Assembly (NCBI GenBank): GCA_022843525.1
Contig: JALHNR010000005.1
Location: 1 to 37,517, forward strand
DNA: 37,517 nt
From: Methylocystis sp.
GTDB lineage: Bacteria > Pseudomonadota > Alphaproteobacteria > Rhizobiales > Beijerinckiaceae
Direction: 5' to 3'
Shown: positions 25,698 through 34,862 of the stretch, piece by piece
How the letters are laid out: every line of letters begins with the position of its first letter
How positions within the stretch are numbered: the stretch's first letter is position 1
The notes under the pieces: generated by a model
Told to the model about the DNA's origin: nothing
The model's database searches: none
The model's input: the letters and a program-made list of their open reading frames with translations, nothing else
Made by a program: the position numbers and the translations under genes

Positions 25698-27125
25698 ATG
25701 ACGCCGGTCGAGACATTCAAAGGCAAGCGCGTCGCGCTTTTCGGCCTCGGCGGTTCGGGCCTGTCCACGGCCCGCGCGCTGATCGCCGGCGGCGCCCAGG
25801 TCGCCGCCTGGGATGACGGCGAAGCCGGCCGACTCAAGGCGGTCGCGCAGAGCATCGCGCTCGAGGATCTCGCGGCGGCGGATTGGAGCGGCTTTGACGC
25901 GCTCATTCTCTCTCCCGGCGTGCCGCTGACCCATCCCGAGCCGCATTGGACGGTGCAGGCGGCGATGGCCGCCGGAGTCGAGATCATCGGCGACGTCGAA
26001 CTGTTCTGCCGCGAACGCGAAGCGCGCGCCGGGGGATCGCCCTTCGTCGCCATCACCGGCACAAACGGCAAATCGACGACCACGGCGCTGATCGCGCATA
26101 TCTTGCGCGAGGCCGGCCGCGAGGTTCAACTCGGCGGCAACATCGGCGTGCCGATTCTCGACCTCGAGCCGCCGTCGGACGAGCGCATTCACGTCATCGA
26201 ATGCTCGTCGTTCCAGATTGATCTCGCGCCCTCGCTGGCGCCGACCATCGGCGTGCTGATCAACATCACGCCGGACCATATCGATCGTCACGGGACAATC
26301 GAAAATTACGCAGCGATCAAGGAGCGGCTCGTCGCCGCGGCGGAAGTGGCTCTGGTCGGCGTCGATGACGCCTATTGCCATGCGATCGGCGCGCGCCTCG
26401 TTGAAGCCGAGTCCTCCGAGCGGCGCGTCGTGCCGGTCTCCGGGAAGCGTGCGCTCGACTGGGGTTTCTATGTCGAGGATCGAAGCGTCTATTTCCGCGA
26501 GCAGGGACATCCGCCCGAGGAGGCCGAGCTGATCGGTTCGCTCGACGGCGCACGCGCGCTTCGCGGCGCGCATAATGCGCAGAACGCCGCCTTCGCCGCC
26601 GCCGCCGCGTGGGAATGCGGATTGGACGACGACGAGATCTTGAGCGGCTTGTTGAGCTTCCCCGGCTTGCCGCATCGGATGGAGGAAGTCCGGCGCATCG
26701 AGCGCGCTCTTTTTGTCAACGATTCGAAGGCGACCAACGCCGACGCGGCCGAAAAGGCATTGGTGAGCTTTACCGATATTTACTGGATTCTCGGCGGCCG
26801 ATCGAAAGAGGGCGGCGTCGAAGCGCTGCGTCCGCATTTCTCGCGCATCCGCAAAGCCTATCTGATCGGCGAGGCCGCCGACGATTTTGCGCGCACGCTG
26901 GAAGGCGCGCTGCCTTTCGAACATTGCGGAACGCTTGACGTCGCGACGACGCGCGCGGCGCTCGACGCGCTTGCCGAAGACGCGCCGGAGCCGGTCGTGC
27001 TGCTGTCGCCGGCCTGCGCCTCCTATGACCAGTTCGCCAATTTCGAGGCGCGGGGCGATGCGTTTCGCGGCGTCGTTGAGGGGCTTCCCGCCGTGATCGC
27101 GGCGCGAAAAGGAGATGAGACATGA
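25698..27125 (+). CDS. murD: UDP-MurNAc-L-Ala:D-Glu ligase MurD
   Basis: MurD adds D-glutamate to UDP-MurNAc-L-Ala. The 475-aa protein opens [19 protein letters not shown] (N-domain), has the ATP loop [47 protein letters not shown] then [25 protein letters not shown]-like [22 protein letters not shown], and [12 protein letters not shown]. Start ATG 25698 (the open frame before it overlaps mraY). It overlaps ftsW by 4 nt. Confidence 0.97.
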   Translation: MTPVETFKGKRVALFGLGGSGLSTARALIAGGAQVAAWDDGEAGRLKAVAQSIALEDLAAADWSGFDALILSPGVPLTHPEPHWTVQAAMAAGVEIIGDVELFCREREARAGGSPFVAITGTNGKSTTTALIAHILREAGREVQLGGNIGVPILDLEPPSDERIHVIECSSFQIDLAPSLAPTIGVLINITPDHIDRHGTIENYAAIKERLVAAAEVALVGVDDAYCHAIGARLVEAESSERRVVPVSGKRALDWGFYVEDRSVYFREQGHPPEEAELIGSLDGARALRGAHNAQNAAFAAAAAWECGLDDDEILSGLLSFPGLPHRMEEVRRIERALFVNDSKATNADAAEKALVSFTDIYWILGGRSKEGGVEALRPHFSRIRKAYLIGEAADDFARTLEGALPFEHCGTLDVATTRAALDALAEDAPEPVVLLSPACASYDQFANFEARGDAFRGVVEGLPAVIAARKGDET

Positions 27126-28276
27126 TCTCGCGCGCGGAACGAACGCTATTCTCCGACTGGGCGTGGACAGTGGATCGCTGGCTGCTTGCCAGCCTCGCGC
27201 TGCTGATCGTCGCCGGCCTCGTCTTCGCCATGGCCGGCAGCCCGCCCGTCGCGGAGCGGCTGCACCTGCCGACCTTCCACTTCGTCAACCGGCAAGTGCT
27301 CTATCTTCTGCCGGCGCTCGTCCTGATGATCGCGACGTCGTTTCTTTCGCCGCGTCACGTGCGCCGACTGGCGCTGGTGATTTTCGTCGTCTCTCTCGCG
27401 CTCGTCTTCGCCACCATCTTCTACGGTCAGGAAGTGAAGGGCGCGAAGCGATGGATCTTCGGCGTTCAGCCCTCGGAATTCTTGAAGCCCGCCTTCGTCG
27501 TGCTCGTCGCCTGGGCCTTCTCCGAAGGGGCGCGTCGCAAGGATGTTCCGGGCAATCTGATCGCGCTTCTGCTCCTGCCGATCGCGATTGTGCCGCTGAT
27601 GATGCAGCCGGACTACGGCCAGACGATGCTGATTTCGATTGTCTGGGCGGCGCTGTTTTTCATGGCCGGCTTGCACTGGATCTGGGTTGTCGGATTGGGC
27701 GGGCTTGGCGGCGTCTCAGCGCTGCTCGCCTACAAATTCGTGCCGCATGTTCATGCGCGCATCGAGTCCTTTTTGGAGCCGCCGCCGCCGGTCGCGGGCG
27801 TGCCCGCGAATTTTCAGTCGGAGACGGCCCTGGAGAGCTTCATCGCCGGATCGTGGTTCGGCAAGGGGCCAGGCGAAGGGGTCATCAAGCGCATCCTGCC
27901 CGACTCCCACACGGATTTCATCTTTGCGGTCATCGGCGAGGAGTTCGGCGTTCTTGTCTGCATCGCGCTCGCCGGGGTCTTCGCCTTCGTCGTGGTGCGG
28001 GGGCTGTTCTCGGCGGCGCGCAACAGCGACCCCTTCTGTCGTTTTGCGACCGCGGGACTCGTGATGCTGTTTGGCCTGCAGAGCTGCATCAATATGGCGG
28101 TGAACGTGCATCTGATGCCCGCCAAGGGCATGACGCTGCCCTTCGTCTCCTATGGCGGCTCTTCGCTGATTTCGCTGTCGCTCGGCATGGGCTTTCTGCT
28201 CGCCGTCACGCGCAAGCGGCCGCGGTCCCGTGTGCTGAGTGAGCTCGCCGCAACGGGCGCGCCCGCCGCCGCGTGA
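27122..28276 (+). CDS. ftsW: SEDS-family septal peptidoglycan polymerase FtsW
   Basis: FtsW polymerises glycan strands with FtsI. The 384-aa membrane protein has about ten membrane segments. SEDS motifs are [63 protein letters not shown] (in parts), and [16 protein letters not shown]. The conserved [14 protein letters not shown] loop is intact. It overlaps murD by 4 nt; murG follows after 13 bp. Confidence 0.97.
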   Translation: MISRAERTLFSDWAWTVDRWLLASLALLIVAGLVFAMAGSPPVAERLHLPTFHFVNRQVLYLLPALVLMIATSFLSPRHVRRLALVIFVVSLALVFATIFYGQEVKGAKRWIFGVQPSEFLKPAFVVLVAWAFSEGARRKDVPGNLIALLLLPIAIVPLMMQPDYGQTMLISIVWAALFFMAGLHWIWVVGLGGLGGVSALLAYKFVPHVHARIESFLEPPPPVAGVPANFQSETALESFIAGSWFGKGPGEGVIKRILPDSHTDFIFAVIGEEFGVLVCIALAGVFAFVVVRGLFSAARNSDPFCRFATAGLVMLFGLQSCINMAVNVHLMPAKGMTLPFVSYGGSSLISLSLGMGFLLAVTRKRPRSRVLSELAATGAPAAA

Positions 28277-28289
28277 TAAAAGCCTCGGT

Positions 28290-29399
28290 ATGATCGATTC
28301 GCCAATTCTCCTCGCCGCCGGCGGCACCGGCGGCCATCTTTTTCCGGCTGAGGCGCTTGCGCATGCGCTCGCCGCCCGCGGGCTGGCGGTGGAGCTCGTC
28401 ACCGAGGAGCGCGCCCTGCGCTACGGCGGCGCCTTTCCGGCGCGGGCCATGCATGTGATCCCCGCCGGCACGCCGCGGGGCGGCTCGCTGCTGGCCAAGG
28501 CCCAGGCGGTTGCGCGTCTCGCCCTCGGCACGGCGCAGGCGGCCGCGCTGCTGCGCCAGGTCAAACCGGCCGCGGTGATCGGTTTTGGCGGCTATCCGAC
28601 CGTCCCGCCCTTGCTGGCGGCGTCCTATCTCGGCGTGCCGAGCGCTTTGCACGAAGCGAACGGCGTCATGGGCAAGGCCAATCGCTTCCTCTCCGGCCGC
28701 GTCGACAGGATCGCCGCCGGCCTGCCGACTCTCGCCGTGCCGCCGGCCCTGCAAAGCAAGCTCGTCGTCACCGGCAATCCGGTGCGTCCCAATGTGCTCG
28801 AGGCCGCCAAGACTCCCTATCCTTCGTTCGACGATGGAATGTTCCGGCTGCTCGTCGCCGGCGGCTCTCAGGGCGCCCGCGTCATGGCGGACATCGCGCC
28901 GGCGGCCGTCGCGGCGCTCCCCGATGCGCTGCGGGCGAAAATCTCCGTCGTGCAACAGGCGCGTCCCGAAGATATCGCGCGGGTCGAGGCGGTCTACGCC
29001 GGCGCCGGGGTCGACGCAGAGATTGCGCCCTTTTTCGCCGATTTCCCGGCGCGGCTCGCGGCGGCGCATTTCGTCATCACCCGCGCCGGCGCGTCGACGG
29101 TCTCGGAGCTTGCGGTCGTCGGGCGACCGGCGATGCTGGTGCCGCTGCCGCATGCGCTCGACCAGGATCAGGCGGCGAACGCCGCTTTTCTCGAAGCGGC
29201 GGGCGGCGCGGAAACCGTGCGCCAGAGCGACTTCACGCCGGAATTTTTGACGCGGCGGCTTTGTGACCTCATCAATGCGCCGGCGCAGCTTTCCGCGCGC
29301 GCCGAAGCCGCCAGACGGGTCGGCGTCGCCGACGCCGCCGATCGTCTCGCCGATCTGATCATCGACGTGGCGCGGACGGCCGCTACGAAACGGAGTTAG
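28290..29399 (+). CDS. murG: Lipid II synthase MurG (GlcNAc transferase)
   Basis: MurG adds GlcNAc from UDP-GlcNAc to lipid I at the inner leaflet. The 369-aa GT-B enzyme begins with the loop [18 protein letters not shown], has [51 protein letters not shown], and [31 protein letters not shown] with the GAST(V) donor motif. ATG 28290 is 17 codons inside the open frame and directly precedes the first strand. Spacing to murC is 2 bp. Confidence 0.97.
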   Translation: MIDSPILLAAGGTGGHLFPAEALAHALAARGLAVELVTEERALRYGGAFPARAMHVIPAGTPRGGSLLAKAQAVARLALGTAQAAALLRQVKPAAVIGFGGYPTVPPLLAASYLGVPSALHEANGVMGKANRFLSGRVDRIAAGLPTLAVPPALQSKLVVTGNPVRPNVLEAAKTPYPSFDDGMFRLLVAGGSQGARVMADIAPAAVAALPDALRAKISVVQQARPEDIARVEAVYAGAGVDAEIAPFFADFPARLAAAHFVITRAGASTVSELAVVGRPAMLVPLPHALDQDQAANAAFLEAAGGAETVRQSDFTPEFLTRRLCDLINAPAQLSARAEAARRVGVADAADRLADLIIDVARTAATKRS

Positions 29400-29401
29400 G
29401 G

Positions 29402-30814
29402 ATGAAACTGCCGAAAGAGTTGGGCCCGATTCACTTCGTCGGCATCGGCGGCATCGGCATGTCTGGAATCGCCGAAGTGCTGCTCAATCTCGGCTACAAG
29501 GTGCAGGGATCTGACGCGGCCGAAAACGCCAACGTCAAGCGTCTCGTCGAAAAGGGCGCGACGGTCAGCATCGGACATGACGCGAAAAATCTCGGCGAAG
29601 CCGCAGTGGTCGTCGTCTCCACCGCGATCAAGCGCGACAATCCCGAACTTGTCTTGGCGCGCGAAAAACGTCTGCCGGTCGTGCGTCGCGCCGAAATGCT
29701 GGCCGAACTGATGCGCCTGAAGCAATGCGTCGCCATCGGCGGCACCCACGGCAAGACGACGACGACCTCGCTCGTTGCGACGCTGCTCGACGCCGGCGGC
29801 CTCGATCCGACCGTGATCAACGGCGGCATCATCAACGCCTATGGCACGAATGCGCGTCTTGGCGCCGGCGACTGGATGGTGGTGGAGGCTGACGAAAGCG
29901 ACGGCACGTTTCTCAAACTGCCGGCGGACGTCGCCATCGTCACCAATATCGATCCGGAACATCTCGACCATTTCCATACATTCGACGCCATCAAGGAAGC
30001 CTTCCGCAACTTCGTCGAGAATATTCCCTTCTATGGCTTCGCGGTGATGTGCCTCGACCACCCGACGGTGCAGGAGCTCGTCGGCCGCATCGAGGACCGC
30101 CGCGTCATCACCTATGGCGAAAATCCGCAGGCCGACGTGCGCCTGCTCGACGTCGATCTTGAGGGCGGCGTGTCGAAGTTCAATGTGTTGCTGCGCGACC
30201 GCAAGACGTCGCAGGCGATCTATCTCGAAAATCTCGTCCTGCCGATGCCGGGCCATCACAATGCGTTAAACGCGACGGCGGCGATCGCCGTCGCCAATCA
30301 GCTCGGCCTTTCGCCCGAACAAATCCGCAAGGCGCTTGCCGGCTTTGGCGGCGTGAAGCGGCGCTTCACCAAGACCGGCGAATGGAACGGCGTGCAGATT
30401 TTCGACGACTATGGCCATCATCCCGTCGAAATCGCCGCCGTGCTGCGCGCGGCGCGCGCCTCCACCAAGGGCAAGGTCGTCGCGCTGATGCAGCCGCATC
30501 GCTATTCGCGGCTGCAGTCGCTTTTTGATGCTTTCGCCACCTGTTTCAACGACGCCGACGTGGTCATCATCGCCGACGTCTACTCCGCAGGCGAGCAGCC
30601 GATACCGGGCGCCGATCGCGACGCGCTTGTGTCCGCCATCAAGGCGCATGGCCATCGCCGCGCGATGGGGCTGCCTTCGCCTGAGGTTCTTGCAGCGATG
30701 GTTCGCGAGATCGTTGCGCCAGGCGATTATGTCGTGTGTCTTGGCGCCGGCAATATCACGCAATGGGCCTATGCGCTGCCGGAACAATTGGCGGCCGGGC
30801 AGGGAACAAGTTGA
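29402..30814 (+). CDS. murC: UDP-MurNAc:L-alanine ligase MurC
   Basis: MurC adds L-Ala to UDP-MurNAc, the first peptide step. The 470-aa protein has [32 protein letters not shown], the ATP loop [81 protein letters not shown] and [18 protein letters not shown]. Length is normal. Two base pairs separate it from murG. In related genomes murB often follows at once; here it is 907 bp away, with a toxin-antitoxin module in between. Confidence 0.98.
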   Translation: MKLPKELGPIHFVGIGGIGMSGIAEVLLNLGYKVQGSDAAENANVKRLVEKGATVSIGHDAKNLGEAAVVVVSTAIKRDNPELVLAREKRLPVVRRAEMLAELMRLKQCVAIGGTHGKTTTTSLVATLLDAGGLDPTVINGGIINAYGTNARLGAGDWMVVEADESDGTFLKLPADVAIVTNIDPEHLDHFHTFDAIKEAFRNFVENIPFYGFAVMCLDHPTVQELVGRIEDRRVITYGENPQADVRLLDVDLEGGVSKFNVLLRDRKTSQAIYLENLVLPMPGHHNALNATAAIAVANQLGLSPEQIRKALAGFGGVKRRFTKTGEWNGVQIFDDYGHHPVEIAAVLRAARASTKGKVVALMQPHRYSRLQSLFDAFATCFNDADVVIIADVYSAGEQPIPGADRDALVSAIKAHGHRRAMGLPSPEVLAAMVREIVAPGDYVVCLGAGNITQWAYALPEQLAAGQGTS

Positions 30815-30825
30815 GGGAGGATATA

Positions 30826-30903
30826 TTGAAAGTGAGTGGTCGGCTCGCATCCGTATATCCTGAAGGCAATCCGAGCGAGACCTCAACATCCCGCCAAGTG
30901 TAG
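30826..30903 (+). CDS. Possible 25-aa leader or gene remnant after murC
   Basis: Right after the murC stop there is a strong ribosome-binding sequence (GGGAGGA, 30816-30822) followed by TTG at 30826. It opens a short frame, LKVSGRLASVYPEGNPSETS and five more residues, that ends at TAG 30901-30903. It has no recognised domain. It could be a short leader, or the broken start of a gene once positioned after murC. Low confidence, included because the ribosome site is unusually good. Confidence 0.25.
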   Translation: MKVSGRLASVYPEGNPSETSTSRQV

Positions 30904-30922
30904 CCCAGCGTCGTGGCGTGAT

Positions 30923-30950
30923 TTGACTTCCGCAGAATTGCGACTACGTT
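30923..30950 (+). promoter_or_regulatory. Candidate promoter of the TA module
   Basis: TTGACT (30923-30928) and TACGTT (30945-30950) are spaced 16 bp. The -10 abuts and partly overlaps the repeated GACTAC motifs of the putative operator, as expected for an autoregulated antitoxin-toxin operon. Confidence 0.4.
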
Positions 30951-30967
30951 TGACTACATGGTAGTCA
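30951..30967. promoter_or_regulatory. Palindromic operator of the TA module
   Basis: TGACTACATGGTAGTCA is a perfect inverted repeat with 7-bp arms and a 3-bp centre, 13 bp ahead of the antitoxin ATG. A further half-site GACTAC lies at 30942-30947, 10 bp upstream in direct orientation, one helical turn away. RHH antitoxins bind such repeated half-sites. A 9-codon frame starts in the palindrome and overlaps the antitoxin ATG by 4 nt; probably chance. Confidence 0.55.
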
Positions 30968-30980
30968 TCCTCTCCGAGTC

Positions 30981-31262
30981 ATGAAATCCGCCGCGCCCAC
31001 GCCGACATCCGTTCGTCTGACCGACGAAACGCGCAAAATCCTCGACGAGGCGGCGCGGCGCACGCGGCGCTCGCGTTCTTATCTCGTTGAGGAAACGCTC
31101 AAGCAGTTTCTTCCGCGCATCGTGCAGAAGGAAACTCAGCCTTCGCCGCAAGAGCGCATTCGTCGCCTGAAGGAGCTGGAGGGCATCGGCTACCGGCTTG
31201 TCGGACCGCAATCCGTCGAGGAGATCGACGCACGCATCCGTGAATTCCGCGGCGATGACTGA
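30981..31262 (+). CDS. RHH (CopG-like) antitoxin
   Basis: The 93-aa protein has an N-terminal ribbon-helix-helix: beta strand TSVRLTDETRKILDEAARRT, then RSRSYLVEETLKQFLPRI, the pattern of MetJ/Arc/CopG DNA-binding dimers. The C-terminal part (PSPQERIRRLKELEGIGYRL and an acidic EEIDARIREFRGDD end) would fit the toxin-binding half of a VapB-like antitoxin. The gene overlaps the downstream PIN gene by 8 nt, and the palindromic operator is just upstream. It neutralises the toxin and represses the operon, by analogy with other VapBC pairs. The start ATG 30981 has a weak ribosome site. Confidence 0.8.
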   Translation: MKSAAPTPTSVRLTDETRKILDEAARRTRRSRSYLVEETLKQFLPRIVQKETQPSPQERIRRLKELEGIGYRLVGPQSVEEIDARIREFRGDD

Positions 31263-31692
31263 GACGCTTCCGGTCGAAGGCGGGCGGGCCTATTTCGACG
31301 CAAACATGGTCATCTATTTCATCGAGGCCAATCCGGAGTTTTATTCGAAGGTCTCCAGCCTCTGGTATGCCCTCATCGAACGAAACACGACCTTTGTCAC
31401 GAGTGAAATCTGCGTTGCGGAATGCTTTTACGGCGCCTTCAGACGTCAGAGTCAGGTGCTCGAAAACGGTTACGATCGACTGTTCTTTGGGGAGAGGACC
31501 TTCGACATTCGGGCTGTGGACCTCGATACTCTCGTCGGAGCGGCGCGCCTCGGCGCCGATCTCGGCCTAAGACTGATAGACGCGGTGCATTTTCGAACGG
31601 CGTTGGCCTCGCAATGCGATATCTTCGTCACGAACGATCGCCGATTCCGCTCGAGTCATGGCGTGCGCGTCGTCCAAATCGCGGAACTGTGA
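31255..31692 (+). CDS. vapC: PIN-domain ribonuclease toxin (VapC-like)
   Basis: VapC toxins are RNases that block translation when freed from antitoxin. The 145-aa product has the PIN acidic set: D15 in YFDANMVIYF, E56 in ICVAECFYGAF (E51 nearby), D109 in LRLIDAVHFRTA, and D128 in IFVTNDRRF. All positions are present, so it should be active. ATG 31255 overlaps the antitoxin stop by 8 nt, the usual vapBC coupling; a longer frame from 31198 overlaps the antitoxin. It lies on the same strand as murC and murB, 29 bp before murB, so murB expression could depend on readthrough from its promoter. Confidence 0.85.
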   Translation: MTETLPVEGGRAYFDANMVIYFIEANPEFYSKVSSLWYALIERNTTFVTSEICVAECFYGAFRRQSQVLENGYDRLFFGERTFDIRAVDLDTLVGAARLGADLGLRLIDAVHFRTALASQCDIFVTNDRRFRSSHGVRVVQIAEL

Positions 31693-31721
31693 CGTAACGT
31701 CGATCAAGCCGAAAGCCGCAC

Positions 31722-32642
31722 ATGACCTTCCCCGATATCTCCGCTGATATAACGGCCGCGATGCCGCAATTGAGCGGGCGCATCACGGCGAATGAGCCGC
31801 TCGCGCCCTACACATGGTTTCGCGTCGGCGGCCCGGCGCAGATCCTGTTCATGCCGGCCGATGAAGCCGATCTCGCCTATTTCCTGGCGCGGTTGCCGCG
31901 AGAGATTCCCGTGACCGTCGTCGGCCTTGGCTCCAATCTGATCGTGCGCGACGGCGGCGTCGAAGGCGTCGTCATACGGCTTTCGGCCAAGGGCTTTGGC
32001 GAGATCGTCGTCGAAGACGGCTGCAGGCTGCGCGTCGGCGCCGCGGTTCCGGACGTGAAGGCGGCGCGCGCAGCGGCGGAAGCGGGCGTTGACGGGCTGG
32101 CGTTCTATCGCGGCATTCCCGGCGCGATCGGCGGCGCGCTGCGCATGAACGCCGGCGCGCATGGCGGCGAAACAAAGGACGCGCTGATTGAAGCGCGCGG
32201 CGTCGACCGCGCCGGCGACGCCCGCGTCTTTAGCGTCGCCGCTATGGGCTACGCCTATCGCCATTGTTCCGCCCCCGACGACGTGATCTTCACGCAGGCG
32301 CTCTACCAGGGACGTCCCGGCGATCCGGCGACAATCATCGCCGAGATGGAGCGCATCACCGCGGCGCGTGAGGCCTCGCAGCCGATCAAGGAAAAGACCG
32401 GCGGCTCGACTTTCAAGAATCCTGACGGCGAAAAGGCGTGGCGGTTGATTGACGCGGCCGGCTGTCGCGGACTCATCGTCGGCGATGCGCAGGTCAGCGA
32501 AATGCACTGCAATTTCCTCATTAATCGCGGCGGCGCGAGCGCCGCCGACATCGAGACGCTTGGCGAAGAAGTGCGCCGGCGCGTGCGCGAGACAAGCGGC
32601 GTCGAACTACATTGGGAGATCAAGCGCATCGGCGTCGCTTGA
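31722..32642 (+). CDS. murB: UDP-N-acetylenolpyruvoylglucosamine reductase MurB
   Basis: MurB reduces UDP-GlcNAc-enolpyruvate to UDP-MurNAc with FAD and NADPH. The 306-aa protein has [57 protein letters not shown] (FAD-binding and Gly loop), [17 protein letters not shown] with the catalytic Ser region, and [18 protein letters not shown] near the end. The length fits the short alphaproteobacterial type. It lies 29 bp after the toxin gene; a weak inverted repeat GACGT-A-ACGTC (31691-31701) lies at the toxin stop. Confidence 0.97.
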   Translation: MTFPDISADITAAMPQLSGRITANEPLAPYTWFRVGGPAQILFMPADEADLAYFLARLPREIPVTVVGLGSNLIVRDGGVEGVVIRLSAKGFGEIVVEDGCRLRVGAAVPDVKAARAAAEAGVDGLAFYRGIPGAIGGALRMNAGAHGGETKDALIEARGVDRAGDARVFSVAAMGYAYRHCSAPDDVIFTQALYQGRPGDPATIIAEMERITAAREASQPIKEKTGGSTFKNPDGEKAWRLIDAAGCRGLIVGDAQVSEMHCNFLINRGGASAADIETLGEEVRRRVRETSGVELHWEIKRIGVA

Positions 32643-32647
32643 GATGA

Positions 32648-32926
32648 ATGGCGCGAGAAGATTGCGTCGTCGCTGCTGAGATCTTAGCGTGGACGCTTGA
32701 GGAGATTCCCGCCGTGCCGCCTCGAATAAAATCGCACCGTTTCTCGGACGCCGCTGAAACGGCGGCCACGTCGAAAAGCGGCGACGAGCAGGGACCGAAG
32801 AAGAGTCCTTGGGTGGAAGATCGAGTTTCGCGAGCGTCAGGCGCGTTAAGCGACTCGCTTTGTCCTTTCGCCACATTCACCGAATGGGCTTCGGAAGCCG
32901 ACGAAGCCGCCTATTCGGATCTTTAG
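32648..32926 (+). CDS. Hypothetical 92-aa protein with an antitoxin-like acidic tail
   Basis: This ORF fills most of the 309 bp between murB and ddl. The N-terminal 70 residues, starting MAREDCVVAAEILAWTLEEI, show no known fold; the last part, FATFTEWASEADEAAYSDL, is an aromatic-acidic tail like those I associate with the C-termini of small antitoxins (such as partners of PemK/MazF toxins). No toxin follows; ddl comes next. Codon use is not ideal (two TTA codons), and there is a competing open frame on the other strand, so it may be a decayed gene. The antitoxin idea is inference from one motif. Confidence 0.4.
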   Translation: MAREDCVVAAEILAWTLEEIPAVPPRIKSHRFSDAAETAATSKSGDEQGPKKSPWVEDRVSRASGALSDSLCPFATFTEWASEADEAAYSDL

Positions 32927-32951
32927 TTGGCATTTTTCAAGTCGAGAGCAC

Positions 32952-33875
32952 ATGACCAAGCACGTCGCCGTTCTGATGGGCGGACTCTCCGCCGAACGCG
33001 AAATTTCCTTGCGCTCGGGCGAGGCCTGCGCGAAAGCCCTCGAAGAGCAGGGATTTCATGTGTCCCGCGTCGATGCGGGGCATGACGTCGCGAATGTTCT
33101 TGCGGCGCTCAAACCCGATGTCGCCTTCAACGCGCTTCATGGCAAGTTTGGCGAGGACGGCTGCATTCAGGGCGCGCTGGAGCTTCTGCGCCTCCCCTAT
33201 ACGCATTCGGGCGTGCTCGCCTCTTCGGTGGCGATGAAAAAGGATATCGCGAAGACGGTGATGGCGGCCGCCGGCGTTCCGACGCCAAAAGGGCGCGTTC
33301 TGCACAGGCTGGACGCGGCCAAAGCGCACGCGCTGCCCCTTCCTTATGTCCTCAAGCCCGTCTCCGAAGGCTCCTCCTTCGGCGTCTTCATCGTCAACGA
33401 GGGCCAAGAGCATCCCCCGCAGGAATTATGGCGTGAGGATTGGACTCATGGCGACATGATGCTCGCGGAGCAGTTCATCGCCGGGCGCGAACTCACATGC
33501 GCCGTCATGAACGACAAGGCGCTCGACGTGATCGAAATCCTCGCGGCCGACGGCGGTTGGTACGATTATCACGCCAAATACGCCAAGGGCGGCTCGAAAC
33601 ACGTCCTTCCGGCAAATCTTAAACCGAATATTTACCAAGAGGTCCAACATTTGGCCCTTGAGGCTCATCGAGCTCTCGGCTGTCGCGGCGTAAGCCGCGC
33701 GGACTTCCGATACGACGACCGCCCCGGAGGTACGGGCGAGCTCGTCGTATTGGAAGTGAACACGCAGCCGGGAATGACGGAGACCTCGCTCGTGCCAGAA
33801 ATGGCGGCATACGCAGGTTTTTCATTCGGCGAGTTGGTCAGATGGATGGTGGAAGACGCATCCTGCGATCGTTGA
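32952..33875 (+). CDS. ddl: D-alanine--D-alanine ligase
   Basis: Ddl makes the D-Ala-D-Ala dipeptide used by MurF. The 307-aa ATP-grasp enzyme shows HVAVLMGGLSAEREISLRSG at the N-terminus, ALHGKFGEDGCIQGALELL, THSGVLASSVAMKKDIAKTV, LPYVLKPVSEGSSFGVFIV (ATP-binding), EQFIAGRELTCAVM, YDYHAKYAKGGSKHVLPANL, and LEVNTQPGMTETSLVPEMA, which carries the metal-binding Glu/Asn. It overlaps ftsQ by 34 nt. It has its own weak ribosome site after the small unknown ORF. Confidence 0.97.
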   Translation: MTKHVAVLMGGLSAEREISLRSGEACAKALEEQGFHVSRVDAGHDVANVLAALKPDVAFNALHGKFGEDGCIQGALELLRLPYTHSGVLASSVAMKKDIAKTVMAAAGVPTPKGRVLHRLDAAKAHALPLPYVLKPVSEGSSFGVFIVNEGQEHPPQELWREDWTHGDMMLAEQFIAGRELTCAVMNDKALDVIEILAADGGWYDYHAKYAKGGSKHVLPANLKPNIYQEVQHLALEAHRALGCRGVSRADFRYDDRPGGTGELVVLEVNTQPGMTETSLVPEMAAYAGFSFGELVRWMVEDASCDR

Positions 33876-34858
33876 GAGAGTCGTTTTCGGCTCGGCACTC
33901 GCTCGTCCCCATCGTTCCCGGAGAAGGCCCATACGCCCTGGCGGCGGCCGCCGTTGCGACCGCCCCGCCGCCGGCAGCCGTTCCCGCCGCCGCGGCGGTC
34001 GCTCCACGCGCGACGGCGCGAAGAACCCGCGGTGAACGTTTCCTTTCGCGCCTTGCCTTGTTGGGTCGTCCCGGCGTCGGCGCTCTGGCGACGCTCGCGC
34101 TCTTCGCCGCCGTCGGCGCGGCGGGATTCGTCGAGAACGGCGGCTACGCCGCGCTCGTCGCAAGTGAGGGCGAGCTCTACGACATCGCGGCGCGCGTCGC
34201 CGGGTTTCCGATTTCCGCCGTCACCATCACCGGGCAATCGCGTTTGACCGAACGCGAACTTCTCGAGGCCGCAGGCGTCGGGCCACGAAACTCCTTGCCC
34301 TTTCTCGATGCGACGGCGGTGCGCGACCGGCTGATGCAGGTCCCCCTCGTCAAATCCGCGCGGGTGATGAAGCTGTACCCCGATCGCCTGGTCGTCGCGA
34401 TCGAAGAGCGGCAGCCAAGCGCTTTGTGGCAGCGCGACGGACGCGTCGCCGTCATTTCCGAAGACGGCGTGCCGATCGATGAGTTGCGCGACCAGCGCTA
34501 TCTCGGTCTGCCGTTCGTCGTCGGCGAGGGCGCGCAGAAGCGGCTGCTCGAATTTCTCATGCTGATGACGAAGGCCGGCGACCTTGCGCATCGCATCAAG
34601 GCCGGCGTGCTCGTCGCAGGACGCCGCTGGAACTTCGAGGTGACGAATGGCGTCACGGTGAAACTGCCGGAAGTTGATCCATCCGGCGCGCTGGAGACGC
34701 TCGCGCGGCTGCAGCGAGAGGCGCGGATCCTCGACAAGGACGTCATGTTTATCGACTTGCGCATTCCCGACCGCGTCAGCGTCAGGCTGACGGAAGAGGC
34801 CGCTGCGGCGCGCGAAGCGCAGCTTGCGCCGCGCAAGTCGACCAAGAGTGGTGGTTAG
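33842..34858 (+). CDS. ftsQ: Cell division protein FtsQ
   Basis: FtsQ links FtsA/FtsZ-side and FtsL/FtsI-side parts of the divisome. The 338-aa protein has a long Ala/Pro-rich cytoplasmic N-terminus (about residues 30-60), one membrane helix (VGALATLALFAAVGAAGFV), a POTRA domain (FPISAVTITGQSRLTERELL then PFLDATAVRDRLMQVPLVKS and VMKLYPDRLVVAIEERQPSA), and the beta-domain with FIDLRIPDRVSVRLTEEA. The Ala/Pro tail is unusually long but typical of some alphaproteobacteria. It starts within ddl (34-nt overlap) and ends 4 bp before ftsA. Confidence 0.95.
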   Translation: MDGGRRILRSLRESFSARHSLVPIVPGEGPYALAAAAVATAPPPAAVPAAAAVAPRATARRTRGERFLSRLALLGRPGVGALATLALFAAVGAAGFVENGGYAALVASEGELYDIAARVAGFPISAVTITGQSRLTERELLEAAGVGPRNSLPFLDATAVRDRLMQVPLVKSARVMKLYPDRLVVAIEERQPSALWQRDGRVAVISEDGVPIDELRDQRYLGLPFVVGEGAQKRLLEFLMLMTKAGDLAHRIKAGVLVAGRRWNFEVTNGVTVKLPEVDPSGALETLARLQREARILDKDVMFIDLRIPDRVSVRLTEEAAAAREAQLAPRKSTKSGG

Positions 34859-34862
34859 CTGC

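Noticed and set aside
25590-26924. 444-codon minus frame opposite murD
   Set aside because: murD on the + strand has all Mur ligase motifs; the antisense frame is Arg/Asp-rich without recognisable domains.
27115-28242. 375-codon + frame overlapping ftsW in another frame
   Set aside because: Arg/Ala-rich without hydrophobic segments, whereas the ftsW frame has all SEDS motifs.
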